Assembly: GCA_008638375.1 (NCBI GenBank)
Contig: CM018051.1
Span: 13,198,369 to 13,262,368, forward strand
DNA length: 64,000 nt
Reading direction: 5' to 3'
DNA from: Nyssa sinensis
Lineage: Eukaryota; Streptophyta; Magnoliopsida; Cornales; Nyssaceae
In this document: piece by piece, positions 1-13,004 of the stretch
Numbering within the stretch: the stretch's first letter is position 1
Layout of the letters: the number at the start of each line of letters is the position of its first letter
Notes under the pieces: generated by a model
What the model saw: the letters and a program-made list of their open reading frames with translations, nothing else
What the model was told of the DNA's origin: nothing
Database searches by the model: none
Made by a program: the position numbers and the translations under genes

Positions 1-889
1 CAAACCAACATGGACAAAGGTCAGGTTGGTTCGGGTGGGGTTGCCTACAGATTAAAGAAAGAAAATCTGTTGTTATCTCCACCTCATTTCAGAAAGAAAA
101 AAAAAAAAAGGAAAAATACAGTCATAAACCCCAAATACCGCATATTTATTTACAGATTCAATTTTTGAAACAAAATCATGTTCAGTCGAAGTTTGTTTAT
201 ATCCTAAGAAGTTTGTTTAGCTTTATACCCCATCTTGATTCAAAACAAAATCCCTAAAATAGAATAATAGATATTTTACTGAGCAAAAGGATATGAAATA
301 AAAGAAGGAACCCCAAAATCCCATGTTAGTATGTAAATTTGATTTGATAAAATGATAATTAATCCAACTAGCTGGAAACCTAGAAGAGAGATTCAATTAG
401 TTAAAAAATATAAATAAAATAAAATAATTTGAAACAAAACAAGAACCTTGAAATAGGGAAACGATGAGAAACAGAGAGGAGGAGGATGAGGAGGAGGAAA
501 AAGAAGAAGAAGACTAAGAAGAAACAACCTAATTGCCACACCTGATGAAGACAGCTTTTGGAGTGTAGCTTTAGCAGAGGAGCGTTAAGGTTCTCACAAC
601 ACAACCTGAACGATGAGAAGGGTAGCAGATTAAAAAAGAGGGCTCCCTTTACCAAATGTTGACAAATACTACAATTTTAAATAGATAATTTTTTTAATTT
701 AAATGCAGGACTTTAATTCTCAGGTTGGTGGTTTAAATGGCCTGTCTACATATAACCAAACCAAGGTTGGTCAGATCTTTGTTTCTGGAACCAAAACCAA
801 ACCAGATTGCTAGTAGAATCAAACCAAACCAACTTATAGTTCGAGTTGGGATGGTTCTCGTGTTGACCTAGCCCAATTTGCACCCTTAG
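1..889. mobile_element. Right part of a non-autonomous hAT-like element (left end outside window)
   Basis: Both ends of this stretch are rich in aaccaa/ggttcgggt-type words. The right end reads ttgcaccctta, which inverts to taagggtgcaa. This is the same end type as the element at 43912-44861, where both termini and an 8-bp duplication can be seen. The left terminus and its target duplication lie outside the window, so the class is inferred only from the right end and the composition. No coding capacity was recognised. Confidence 0.35.
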
Positions 890-2299
890 TCAGTAAACAG
901 CCACAATTGATTGTTCGAACATTGAATTCATATATGGATGTGCTTCCAATGATACATAAATATAATATTTACCCCCTCTTTCCCAAATAAATGGTCCTTT
1001 TCGGAACTCCAACTTTTTAAGGAGAGAAGCATTTAATGTGTTCACACTCAAGTGGAGAGTGTAAATTGTCAAAACTAGCCCTCCCATTCACACAAGTTAA
1101 TACATCCACATCAATATAAAAAGGCCAATTAAAAAAATTTACAGCAATTTTCCTTCTGAATTTTCAAAATGGATTTATATTTTGGGACATCCCAAAAACG
1201 AAATGGGGACTATAAAATCAGGACAGAGGGAGTCGTAAATTTTTGGTATTTAGGATGGTGGGATTTGATGGCATGCGGAAAAAGGACACTGATCAGCTTA
1301 TTGACAAAATAAAAAGTACACGTACATTCATGCACACACACACACACACACCCCAATCCAACTTGGGTCTTAAGATCCACACAAGTCAACATCCTTTAGT
1401 TACAATGATACAAATCTTTATCCCCAAACATTTGAAACCAAGAGACCAAACACATGTTTATTAATAAAAATGCCAAACAATATGCCCAATAAGTTGATCA
1501 AAATTGAGAACTACAAGCAGTTTGAGTTAGGAAGTGTTCAAATTTATGAAAGAAAGGGAAAACAGCTACAACCACAGTATTTCACTGAAACTTTGGGAAC
1601 ATACTCAAATTTCTGCAATTTTTCTTAATTCAAATTGGGATATGCCACTCTCCTGCAGGCTTTTAGCTCAATCTCTACGATTTCATTCCAAAATAATGAA
1701 ATCCAAAAGATACCTACCTCTTTTTTTCTTGTCAAAACAAGATATTTCCATCTTTGTGGTAGTTCACAATAAGAAACAGAAAAAAAATATACCCAAGAAC
1801 TAAAAAGAGGAGGATTTTCACATAGAGAGAAGGTTTGGCTCAGGAAAGCTAGTTTCACATGTTTACGAAAGTTCTTTTAAAGACCCCATAGAAAGGCCGC
1901 CTTCAGATAGTCTCATTATTTACAAGACTCTAGGGATGTCTTTGGATGAAGATACTTGAAATTGGCATACATATTTTAAATCCACTAAATTGAATGCTGC
2001 GGTGTAAATTTTCTGGTCTCTAGACAACCTGTAAGTTCTAAGGAATCGAAAATGTAAAACTAAAAAGGCATGGTCTGGATGCATTACATTATAATTTGGA
2101 TAAGATTCATCAATGTCCATCAAGTAGATTTTGCAAAGACAGTACTCAATCAAAAGGTACACCAGAAATACACTTGTAAAGTCCTGTCTCAATATTAAAG
2201 TAGAGCTCCATGTGGATCCCACTTGACTTATGCTTTAGGAAAATTTCTCCATTGAAGCACAAAAGGTAACATTGTGAGTAACAGCACTCTAAACAGTCC
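890..2299. other. Gene-less stretch, nothing recognised
   Basis: Only short ORFs without recognisable motifs occur here. There is a short (CA)n microsatellite near 1333-1352. I see no tRNA, transposon terminus or exon-like GC rise. Confidence 0.5.
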
Positions 2300-3425
2300 A
2301 AAGTTAAGCTCTAAAAGAACATACATTAGAATTTTAAGAGACAAGAAGAAAGATCTTTCATATGGTGTTTATCAGTTTGAAGAAAGCCTATGATAAAATC
2401 CCTCAAGATCTAACATGGTGGGTTTTAGATTTAAAAAAGGAGTTACAAAACAATATATCGAAACGATAAAAGACATGTATGATGGGACTCTAACTATCGT
2501 AAGGACAACTGTTGGAGAAACAAGTGAATTTCCGATAGAGTGGGCCTACAGCAAGGTTCAGCATTAAGTCCTTAACTTTTTGCTTTAGTAATAACTGACC
2601 TAACTAAGCACATATAAGATGAAGTTCTATGTTGTATGCTTTTTACTGGTGACATTGTTTTAATTGATGAAACTAGAAGAGAAATCAATTTTAAATTTGA
2701 GGTTTAGAGAGAGACTTTAGAATCAAGAGGATTCAAGATAAGTAGGATGAAGACTAAATATATTAAGTATGACTTTAGTAAAACTAGGAGCAGAAACAAG
2801 GATATAGTAAACATTGAGAATAAAGAAATAATAAAAAGTAAAAAAATTCATTATCCTAGGTTCACTTATCAATTAGAAAGGATAATTGGAAATGATGTTA
2901 CTCATAAAATTAAAGCCAACATGGGTTAAGTAGAAAAAGTGCGTATAGGAATTGTGTAATCGACGTATACTTTTAAAATTGAATGGTAAATTTTATAAAA
3001 CAACTATCAGCAATACTATATGGAATAGAATATTGACAAATTAAGAAAAATGTTAATAAAAGAATCTGGCCGAAATGAGAATATTGATATGAATGTGCAG
3101 TAAGACAATAAAAGATAAAATTAAAAATAAACACATTCATTGGTAGTAGAACATATAGGCGACAAAATTGATTAAGGTGGTATGTACATATACAACGAAA
3201 ACAATTACACACACCAATAAGGAATACCAAAGTAGCTCATATCCAGGGTCATGCTAGGGTGACCAAAATTAAATTTGGTAGAGATAGTAAAAATATATAT
3301 GGTAAGGTGTGGCCTAACTGAGAGAATGGTTCTAAATAGAGCAAAATAGCTTGACGGGATTCATGTAGTTGACCCAAAATAGTTGGGATAAGGTCTAATT
3401 GAGTTATGTTGAGTTGCGTATATAT
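2300..3425 (+). mobile_element. RTE-clade LINE remnant (reverse transcriptase 3' part)
   Basis: Interrupted plus-strand reading frames match plant RTE-type reverse transcriptase in order. RDKKKDL is near 2335, KKAYDKIPQDLTWWVL near 2370-2420, IKDMYDG with TTVGETSEFPI near 2470-2535, a degenerate GDIVLIDETRREI (the normal F-A-D-D box is damaged) near 2650, SRNKDIVNIE near 2785-2815, and NDVTHKIKA near 2890. Downstream come KLNGKFYKTTI, and a terminal part rich in tgacccaaaa and ttgagttgag words. Many stops and frameshifts mark it as old and inactive. The 5' part of the element (endonuclease) is missing. The class assignment rests on motif memory. Confidence 0.75.
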
Positions 3426-4880
3426 TTCTTAAACTTCCAACAAATATCTCAAATGCAAACAATTCAAAAACATTAACATTCATAACATTTCATTATTACT
3501 TAAAGTGGATTTGAAGCGCAAGACACGAGAATTTAATGAAACGGTTTGAATTAAATGTTAAATCAAAAATTGAAAATTACTGGAAAAAAAAATTTAATCT
3601 ATTACTAATATTTGTAAAGGATCTCAAAAACTATTGATCTAGATAATAAGGCAGGATTCCCTCTTAAACATGCAGATATTTTTAGACACATTGTCAATAG
3701 CATCATTCACTTAAAAAATATGACATAATAAAAATTTTACCCAAATTAAATGTGAGCATGGGTTAGAGAAATATACATCATGAAAATATGCAAATAAATA
3801 GATAGATAGATAGATAGATAGATAGAGGTGTGCTAAAATAAAATTGTGGTTCATGGAGAGACTAGAATTTTTGCTCTTTAGGGACTAATCAGGAAAAAAA
3901 AATACAAAGAAAGAAAAGGGAAGAAAAAAGAGAGAAAGCTTCACTCTTTACACTCCATCTGGTTTGTTAACCGATGGAAGAAGAGAGGAGAAAATAGGGA
4001 GAAGAAAGAAAGAGAAGAGAAAGTTTAAAAATTTCAACCGTTTGGTTTAAAAAAAAAAAAATTGGAGAGAAAGGAAGACGAGGGATGATGGAGCTCAACT
4101 GTGCCACTTTTTATATACTTCTACATTGTGCTTAATTGGTGTAGCCCTTCCGAAGCACTCCAAATTACCTACTATTGAGGTGATAATTTTGTAGGATCAG
4201 AGAGAAATATTCTCTTCTAATACTCCAATTCTTTTCCCTTCTCTCCTCAGTCCTCACTACCTCAAGGCTCAACCAAACCACAAAAAGGAGAGATCTTTAA
4301 AAAAATTATCTTATATTCTCTTCTCTTTTCCCAAAAGATGTGTTAGGGAAAGACATAATCAATCTATTTATAGTTATAACTTGCATTTCTCTTTTGCTAG
4401 TTAGTTGCCTAATTAAAGCACTCTACGTATTCTTGTGTTAGAAAGAAATTTCTTAAAATATTCCATGAAATTTCATAAAGTTTAACAACTTTATATTGGA
4501 AACAAATAATGGATCTTTTTATAGCAACAAGAATTTTTACTTTTTTGGCTAATTAGCATTAGAAAAAAAACATATAGAAATGTAATATAACTTTACTAAG
4601 AAATTTATTATTGGTTGCCGGATATCCTACATTAAATGACATTCCTAGTTTGAATGAATAATTCCACACTTTCTAGTCACATGGCATTGTCGCGACAAAT
4701 TGTGATTTTCACTTGAAATAGCCACAAACTAACTTCCGACAAGTTCAAGTGATCATAGTTATCAAAATGTATATCGTAACGCATATCATTTTGCAAAAAA
4801 ATTGTCTCGTGCATTGTACACTCAATTTTTTAAACATTTTTATAAATATATATCCAATGATTCCAGTTTTATAAATACAC
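3426..4880. repeat. Gene-less AT-rich stretch with a (GATA)n tract and a purine/pyrimidine-asymmetric repeat
   Basis: A (GATA)n microsatellite lies at about 3797-3828. From about 3935 to 4290 there is a segment that begins purine-rich (gaagagaggagaaaa words) and ends pyrimidine-rich (ctcttcccttctctcc words), so its two sides are roughly complementary. Related purine/pyrimidine words recur near 10560-10950 and 48650-48830. This could be a small foldback element, but exact termini could not be fixed. No gene was recognised. Confidence 0.35.
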
Positions 4881-4882
4881 AT

Positions 4883-4985
4883 TATTTTTTTATAGGTAAG
4901 AGCCATTTATCCCAATTGGGACATGAACCCTCAACTTCTTATTTGGGAGGTAGAGGATATACCACTCAAGCTAACACTTGGTGGT
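4883..4985 (-). mobile_element. tRNA-derived SINE
   Basis: Read on the minus strand it has a good pol III A box (tagcttgagtgg) near the 5' end and a B box (ggttcatgtcccaa). It ends in cttacctataaaaaaaa, so the A-tail is a T-tract on the plus strand at about 4885-4892. The tail is close to that of the second SINE at 33994-34101 and to the local L1 3' ends. Clear target duplications were not found. Confidence 0.6.
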
Positions 4986-4987
4986 GT

Positions 4988-4989
<2 letters not shown>

Positions 4990-5022
<33 letters not shown>
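4990..5022. repeat. (TA)n microsatellite
   Basis: About 16 TA units immediately beside the 5' end of the SINE. Other (AT)n tracts occur near 7316, 12975, 28202, 34316, 42103, 44680, 46052 and 49640. Confidence 0.9.
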
Positions 5023-5025
<3 letters not shown>

Positions 5026-5107
5026 CATCAGTATCAAAATTTAAAGACAATATCCAAAATAATTCATTTGTATAATCCATCCCATTTTCATCTCAATTTT
5101 CAATATT

Positions 5108-5330
5108 AATACTATTGATATCATCAATGGCGGATCCAAATCATTGATATTGGGGGGGGTATAAAAATTAAAATTTAAAGAGGTCTCTTATAAAAATATG
5201 AAAAAAAAAAATTTGGGGGGGGGGGGGGCGATTCTTAATTTTCATAAACATTTCTATAGAAAAGACGCGTAAAAAATCGAATTTCTAAAATTTTGGGGGG
5301 GGCTGCCCTCATATCAACCATTGGATATCA
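5108..5330. repeat. G-tract dispersed repeat, copy 1
   Basis: It begins with ggcggatccaaat and has three G-runs, including 14 consecutive G at 5215-5228 and another run near 5295-5302, and ends ggctgccctcatatcaacc. The same architecture (g/cggatcc start, 'tatagaaaa' middle, G-run, 'gccccc-ctcatatccacc' end) recurs at 21120-21312, and a related start (agcggatcc) recurs at 8448. It is probably a non-autonomous plant repeat family; the class is not known to me. Confidence 0.5.
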
Positions 5331-6512
5331 TCACTGACATTATCAGATCCCAATAATTCTTCACTTTTGTTTTTTTCTTCAACTTCTTATATGTCGTCAC
5401 TTCTCATCTCATCCTCAACTTCTAAAAGTACTTACTTTCCTTCTTTCTTGTTGAGAAAATATCATTAGAAGTTATAAAGAAACAATACAAAACCAAACAA
5501 AACAAAAAGACAATTATTTCCATGTATATAACAAAACAACAAAAAAAAAAAGAGACCAAAACGATGTCGTTAAGCCTGTTGCGTATATCGCACAAATAGT
5601 TGTAAATACGGTGCAAAACAATACGTTTAACGATACAACCACAAGCAACGTATCATTTTATGCCCGCATCAAAATGTATCATAAGATATGTATCGCGTAT
5701 CGTAAGTTAGTAATCGTAAGTTAGTAACAATCATGCAAGTGATCAAGAACCTCAAATATCTTCATTAGTATAATATTGTTCAATATAGGTTATAAAACAT
5801 AGGAACTCGAACTTCAAAACTCTACTTAGATTTTTTTTGGAAAAATTATTGTATTTTCTCACCCAAATTTTAAATTAATAAGAAGGCTATCATGTAAAAA
5901 CTTAACAATATATATTATTTTTCACAAAATTTTGTGCCTCTTTCGCTCTCTTTAAAGCAAAGACAACACCAAAAGACATAGATAAGGCAATGTATTAAAT
6001 GGGTTCTCCCAAGTATCAGCCAATACCTTAGTATACCACAATTTGCAATACATATCATGGATATCAATAAGTCAACCAATGTAAAGCTATGTAAGATGAC
6101 TAACTAATATATATCAAATTATCAATATCCCAACTTATGTATATACTGGTTACCTCAAAAATTGAAAAGAAAAACTTAATACCTAAGATCTTTTATACTC
6201 ACACCCCTTTTTGATTTCCCAAAAAACAAAAACCAAAAAACTGAATTGTTTAAGAATATTCTCTCTCATCCAAAATTATTATGTGAAATACTATTTAATA
6301 TAGCTCACCCACAACAAAAGAAGTTAGTTAAATAGAATTGATGAAAGAAACTTATTGTTGTGTAAGCTATAAACACTTGAATGATTGTAACAACTAGTTA
6401 GTATATGCATGAAGATTCCCAATCAGAAAAAAGTATATGCATAAAGAGATACCTTACATGGTAGGGCATGCAGTAAACCTTAGCATCATGTCATATTAAG
6501 TCTACACCATCA
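5331..6512. other. Gene-less AT-rich stretch, nothing recognised
   Basis: Only short unsupported ORFs occur. No repeat terminus, RNA gene or exon-like region was recognised. Confidence 0.5.
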
Positions 6513-6695
6513 TTCAAGATTTGCAAACAAGCCCACAGTGATCCAAGCTTGAGTTGAGCTTGGTTAAATAGTGATGAGCCAAGCTCAAACAAGATTAGCA
6601 AGACTCATCTCAAGCTCAAACAGCATTTAATTTGAAAAATCCGGTACTCAACTCAGCTCAGCTCAGCTCGGTTTGTTTGCAACCCTAATCTTGAA
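6513..6695. mobile_element. Small inverted-repeat element (MITE-like)
   Basis: The left end ttcaagatttgcaaacaagcc is mirrored at the right end, which inverted reads ttcaagattagggttgcaaacaaacc with a four-base difference. The inside holds agctcaa/gagcttg words and a short (agctc)n run. The size and the terminal inverted repeat fit a MITE. No target duplication was resolved. Confidence 0.55.
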
Positions 6696-7505
6696 CATGT
6701 TTATTACCTTTTGCGTGTACTATCCGACCCCTTCCTCACTAATATCCAGTGAGTGATATTAGTCATTTCATATGCCTAATCTAACTTGAGAAGTTCAATT
6801 AGTGCTTAAAGAGAAAAAAGGATAAAGAGGAATGAGAAAAGTGGAATATAAGGAGAATAAAAATTTTCTAACTTACTTGCTATTAACATATTAAACTTAA
6901 ATAAAGAACTATTCAAGTAATTAATTCTTCTTGTAATTAACAATTGAAAGATTGAGCAGCAAGAAATTGAAGAAATAAAGGTAATGGACATTAAATATGA
7001 TCCTACAGTCTCTCCTAAATATCCAATCACAGCAACAAGGATGGAGGTGCTGCGTGAGTAGCCATGGAGATTGAAATTTAACACACCCCTAAAAAACCTC
7101 AACGAGTTTTGAAAAGAGAAGTCTACATGCAATACACCTCTATTGTTCATCCAAAATTTGAGCAGGTAAATTCTTTGGCCTAGCTTTACATAAATATTGC
7201 AAGATAAAATAAATAATCCAACCAACGAGAACGAGGACATTTGTTCTCTAACAGAAGAAGAAAATGCAGAATCAATCGGCGAAGCGATTCAGACGAGTAT
7301 TATACATACGGTATGTATATATATATATATATAATCCAACAGTATAGAGGAAGCAATTACAATAGGTAAGGGAGAGATCAGTACCTGCGAGAAATGTCGA
7401 TGGTCACGCGGCTTCGCCGCACGGAGACGATGGGAGCAGAATGAGAAGATACTATCTGAGCATTCACAGATTCACTAGCTCGCTGGACCGGAAAACGGGT
7501 AAGAC
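6696..7505 (-). other. Possible 5' end of an unidentified minus-strand transcript
   Basis: A local GC-rich island at about 7385-7500 is unlike its AT-rich surroundings. On the minus strand it ends in a good donor, cgcag/gtactg (about 7384), and downstream there is an acceptor-like ctgttag at about 7250. Joining them would lead in frame into a 144-codon ORF at 7240-6806. The island has no start codon in that frame, and the ORF has no recognisable domain. It contains a perfect gcggc-gaa-gccgc hairpin at about 7409-7421. This could be a lncRNA or a promoter with first exon. Evidence is weak. Confidence 0.2.
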
Positions 7506-10500
7506 CCTTTTTCTTTTCTTGCCCTTGGTTTAAGAATTTTTATAAAATTAATTAATATTTAAATAATTTAAAAAATATATATTGTATTTGGTTTTGCAAT
7601 TTTTTCATTTTTCAAATTCTTATATATTAGCATACATTGTAAGTGTTTTTTCTCTTCTCCTCTCTCCAATTTCTAAACAAGACTTGGGTTTGTTTGGAAG
7701 TTTTTTAAAATTGGATTAGGTCAAAATCATATTTATTAAGTTGTCTGATTTTTAAGAAAATTAATTCTCTTTGATCTGATTTTGCTCAGATTTTAAATAT
7801 TTTTTAAAATCAGACATGAACCAATATATTGTTAAAAGGTACTTACCAAATAATAAAAAAAAATTAAAACTAGTTCATATGTATTTTACAAAACTAATTT
7901 TAACATTTTCCTAACATACCTTTTAGGGTAAGTTTGTTTTATCAGAGAAAAAATTAATTTCAAAAAAAAAAATAAAGTTATGTTGCTTGCTTAGTTTTCA
8001 ATTCTAAAATTGGGAGAAATGTATTTTAAAATATTAGAAAATATTATCCTAAATTTGGTTTGAATGTTATTTTCAGCATTAGATTGAAAAAAAAATATAT
8101 ATATATATATATAAAATTATAACTCATAAAAGACTAACAGTTGTCCCCAAAATATTACCAGAGAAGCAGGGGAAGACCAAAAAAAAATAGGAACAAGACT
8201 TAGATATCTCTCTAACCAAAAAGATTCACAAAAAATAATATTATTCATGAATTCTTCCAAATAGTCAAAAGGAGTGAAAAAAAAAAGTAGGTCCTAAACA
8301 TATTTCAAATTTAAAACCAAGCAAATAGAAATTTAAGGTAAATGAATTTTATCCTCCCAATTTTCTTTTTCAAAATTTTTAAAAAAAAAACTCTTCCTGT
8401 TGGAATACCGGTCAAGTTAACTTAGAACCCACAATTCATGGACCCAACAGCGGATCCATTAGTAAATTGAGACAGGCTATAGCGCCCCAAAACTCCAGAA
8501 AAAAAAAAATATTGATGAGATTTGGATTTTTTTTTAAATTAACTCTTGTCAAAATTTTAGTTCAACACAATCTTCCCTCGTCTTAATCCCATCATCATTT
8601 TTTCATTTCTCACTCTAAATTTTTGGCCCATCCCAAATTTTTTCATTGGGTCCGAAATTTTTCTACTAAAATTTTTCTCGAAAATTTCTAGCCCTCACCT
8701 ATTTTTTTTTTCCCTTGCTTTGCCCTTGCATGGAGCATTCTAATGGGTTAAGAGAAAAAATAAAATAAGGTTAGGAACTATCCTATCTAGTTGTAGATAC
8801 TGATACACATTCTAGGAGTCTTGTGTAAATTTAAAAAATATTTAATTAATATTTATTAATTACTGATTATTCTATTCTTCCCTCATTATTATTTTAATAA
8901 AGTCTTTCTTTAATTTAATAAAAGCCTCAACTTAAAACAGAGGTCTTGAAAATAAAATAAATAAATTGGTTTAAGAGCCTCAAGTTAAAATTAAGGCTTT
9001 ATAATAAGTAAAAGAAGCTCAAATAAAACTGAACTAGCTTATTAGTTTAGAGAGCTTTTTGCTTAGAGATAGCCTTGAGATGGTTCACATATATTTTCTT
9101 CTTAATCAGTTTTCTTAGAGATAATTCACAGATGTTTCCAATTTAGTTAAGGTTGGTGGATGCTCTCCTGTTTGTTTTCTCTTTAGTGTGTTTCCTTCAT
9201 AACTGGTGTTTGCCCATCTTAAATATACTCTTTTCTTATTTTGCTTGGGAACTTCTTGTCACAACTATTCAAGTTTTTCTTCCTACAATGTGTTTTAGGG
9301 ATATTGAGTATTTAGAATTGAAAGCTAATGATCCAGGGTGTAGTCAGTTATACAAAAATAAGGGTCTATCTTCATTTTCTCTCCTGTTTTTTTATATAAC
9401 GATGGAAAGGGGGAATTGAATTCTCGCCAATTATGAGAAATGTGTTGTGCGGAAGCAATTAAATAAATAATAAATCAATCACAAATAAGTAAAAACAAAC
9501 AAAACACACAAAGAAGATGCAAAATTTACGTAGTTCGACAAGATACTAAGGTCGGTTCAAGATAATTTGAGGATTAAAACAATAACTTAAAACAAGGCCT
9601 CTTTTATTTTTCAATATTAATATAAAACATTTATTTAAAATTAATTCTCTCACCTTTTGAGATGTGAGATTACTAATTCGTTTAAAATAATTTTTGTGTA
9701 ATAAATTAATTTTAGATTTTTTTTTTTGAAAATTGTTTTATAATTCTTTTTTTTTTTTTTCGTGTAAGCAGAGCAAGCAACTTGTAGCTTATAGTTTATA
9801 GTTGTCTCAATCAAATTGTTAGCACAATTATTTAATTAAGATTTAGATTACTCCAATAAAAAGAAAAACAGTGGAAATTTCTCATCTAATATAAAATATT
9901 CAATTATTTATCTCATTGCCAAGAATTACAAAAAATTAGCAAAAATAGAAACCAAATATTTTCCAAAATATCAGTTGTATAGTAATATATATATATTTTT
10001 TTTGCTATTTACATTTTTTATAATATTTATTGTAATTCAACAAAAGTGAGATTGAATCCCAATCTATTGCCATGGCAAAAGAAGGATTATTGAAAACGCC
10101 CACAAAAGACCTATCAAGAATTGTACTTTTTCTTTTACAATATGATTTTATTTGGTGTTACCTTGATAAAATATTACCTGTTTATAATTTCGTTGCTGTT
10201 TTTTTAATAAAATTGTTAGATTTGTAATTTTTTTTTCTTGGTTTATACGTTTATGGGGGGGACATTTTTCTTTTACTTACACTTGAGTTTTAAACTTTTA
10301 GTTAAATTATATTACACACAATTAGATATATATAAAATTTTGAGTCTTTAATAAAAGTGGAGTCTACAGCTATTGCTTTAGTTCCTTCATGCATGAGTTG
10401 GCCTTACAAGATACTTATGTTCACGAGTAATGATAATCAGTTTATAATGTATTAAAAGAACAAAAAACTTCCTAAACTCAAAATCCTCATTTTATCTCAA

Positions 10501-12180
10501 TGGCGATTATTTTCTCATTAGTCAAAATCCTAACACTAGTGTTTGGATAAATAGTTATGAGGGAGAAGAAAGAATAACATTAGTTATGAGAGGAGATGAA
10601 AGTGTAATCCTCTCGTCTTGCTTGAGAAAAACATTAGAAATAAAGAAAAGGAAATGATTATATACTTTTTTACTATTATGCCTTAGGATAAATGTATCTT
10701 TTTTATTTTTTATTTCATAATTTTCAAGTTAAAATTGGTATTATAAAAAATTCATTAAAGACCTTCTCATTTCCTTCCATCTTCGTCTATTTTTAGGAGG
10801 AGAGAAAATTGAATATAATAAAGGTTGAGAGACCCTCTCACTCCCTCCATCCCCTTTCATTTTCTTCCCTAATTTTAAATCAAATACAAAATAACTTTTC
10901 TCTCCTTCCCCTATCCTCTCCTTCCTCTCTAAATTCCTCATTCCAAGTGGAGTATAAAAAATAATATACTTATATAAGCGGGTTATAATATAAGAGATAA
11001 AAAGGACTCAAAAAAAAAAAAAAAATGGGTCAAAAGTTTTTCCCGGAAACATATCGGGTCATAAACGAGTCATCAAAAAATCTGAATGAAATCATGATAA
11101 CCACCCAATAAAAAATAAACATTTGAACCACTTGAATAAGATGTTGGTCCTTAAAAAAACAAGGTTGATATCTTTCATGAATACACAACTGCATTTTCAG
11201 TCACTATACCACAGTTTCAGACCTTTTTAGACCAATTTTCTCAAAGGAGCTTCACCACCTTCCTTTCTTTTTTATTTTCAGAAGTGAAGACAGGAGAAAA
11301 TTGGCTGCTCATTCTATTTTTTTGCTCTATCAAATATCCAACTCAAGTCGTAATCTCTATTTTCTTCTCTTCAGGTTATGGTGTAGAATTATCAGAAAAA
11401 ATATTTTGTTTCACTCACTCCCAATAGTTGATTAGAGCTATTTTGCAGCAATGCCATTGAACACAAAAGACATAAATATCATATAACTTGAATGGCCCTT
11501 TGATTGGAGGGAGAAATTTAGTTTGGCCGACAAACGTTATTCTTAATGTTATATTACAAATTTTAAAAAGTAAAAAATTATAAAAACTTAATAATATTTT
11601 GATAAATAATTAATTTTATTAATATAAAAAGCAAATAAACCAAAAAATCCTCAAAAAAAATTATAAAAATTCTATTAAAGGGGTCTAATTAAAATTAAGA
11701 GAAAGGTAAGGTGTGGAAAATTTTTAACTAAGTGAGAATAAAAACATAAATTAGCAAAATATATTTAAAAATCTTTGAAAATGATTTAATGAAAAAAATT
11801 AAAGAATGACAATTGGCCTGAGAAGATACTAATATTTATATGAAAATAGCAAAATATATTTAAAAAACTCCCTTGATATTTGTTTAATTCATTTTTAGCC
11901 CATCAGGCATCAACAGAATATTAATATTTATATGAAAATAGTTTTTTTTTTAATAAGTAAAATATGATTTTAAATTTTTAATAACAAAAGTTCGATGAAG
12001 GCGCAATTGGAGGGGGTTGAATTTTTTCTTTTCAAAATAAGATATTAGTGTTCTTTTAAAAGCGTCGCTTTTAGTAACGATTTTAATAAAATTATCATGA
12101 TATATATATTTTTTCATTTAAATAAAACTTTTAAAATATTATATAAATTTGATAAATTTGCGATTGTCTTCATCGCTTGG
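7506..12180. other. Long AT-rich gene-less stretch
   Basis: No supported gene. It contains a (TA)n tract near 8095-8113, a G-tract-repeat-like segment (agcggatcc start) at 8448-8720, a segment near 9420-9640 with 'ttacgtagttcgac' wording that is frequent in plant LTR elements, a purine/pyrimidine-asymmetric segment at 10530-10960, and a duplicated aatatttatatgaaaatag word at about 11829 and 11923. Confidence 0.4.
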
Positions 12181-12189
12181 TTACATTGA

Positions 12190-12228
12190 TATAAAAAGTG
12201 AAAAAAAAAATTCATTTGAAAACCCTAA
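12190..12228 (+). promoter_or_regulatory. Candidate CTU2 promoter: TATA box and telo-box
   Basis: tataaaaa lies at 12190-12197, and aaaccctaa (a telo-box, known from plant promoters of translation-related genes) lies at 12220-12228, about 95-130 bases before the CTU2 start codon. The spacing suits a 5' leader of roughly 100 bases. The transcription start is inferred. Confidence 0.35.
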
Positions 12229-12321
12229 TAACACTGTGAACTGCAACAGTAGAAAGCGAGCTGGACAAAATCGATTCTAAACACAATAGCAAACGATCAA
12301 GAGGGACGGACGGAGACGATC

Positions 12322-12970
12322 ATGGCTTGCAGTACAGGAACCTGTCAGTCTGGTTGCTACAAAGACAACAACGAAGAAGAGGAACAGGTGCCGAAAAGGG
12401 AAGCAGCCAATGGTGTTACGCCAAATGGTAACGATATAGACCACCACCACAACCTATGCTTAAAGTGCAAGGTTAACGAAACCATCGCCCCCCCTTCCGC
12501 CGCCGGGGGCGGCGTCGGAGATGGTGGCAGGTTTTGTGCTGATTGCTTCCGGGGCAACCTTTTCGGTAAGTTTAGGTTCGCAGTAACAGCCAACGCCATG
12601 ATTTCCCCCTCCGATAAAGTGCTTGTTGCTTTCTCCGGTGGCCCTTCTTCCAGGTTTTCCTCTCTAAAACACTCTCGTCTCTCTTGTGTGATAAATATTA
12701 TTTACTTGTTAAATCAATAGGCCGTTTGTTTCTATTATTGGGAGATAGCTTTGTTTTACCATAATGGGATTTTTTCTTTTGTTTTCAAAATCTGTAAATT
12801 ATTTTGTTCAACTTTGAATTTATTTTTAATCAGAGTGGTGGATTGTCAGTCTAGAACGTAGATATTGTAGATTTTGTTGATTTGGTTCAGTGCTTGTGTT
12901 GGGTAGAAACAGAATTCCATTTTTAATTCAAAATTCGTTGCTTTTAGCAGAAATAATTAACTATAATAAG

Positions 12971-13004
<34 letters not shown>

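Noticed and set aside
6806..7240. 144-codon minus-strand ORF
   Set aside because: No motif, AT-driven hydrophobic composition and no homologue that I recognise. Kept only as part of a low-confidence transcript guess.
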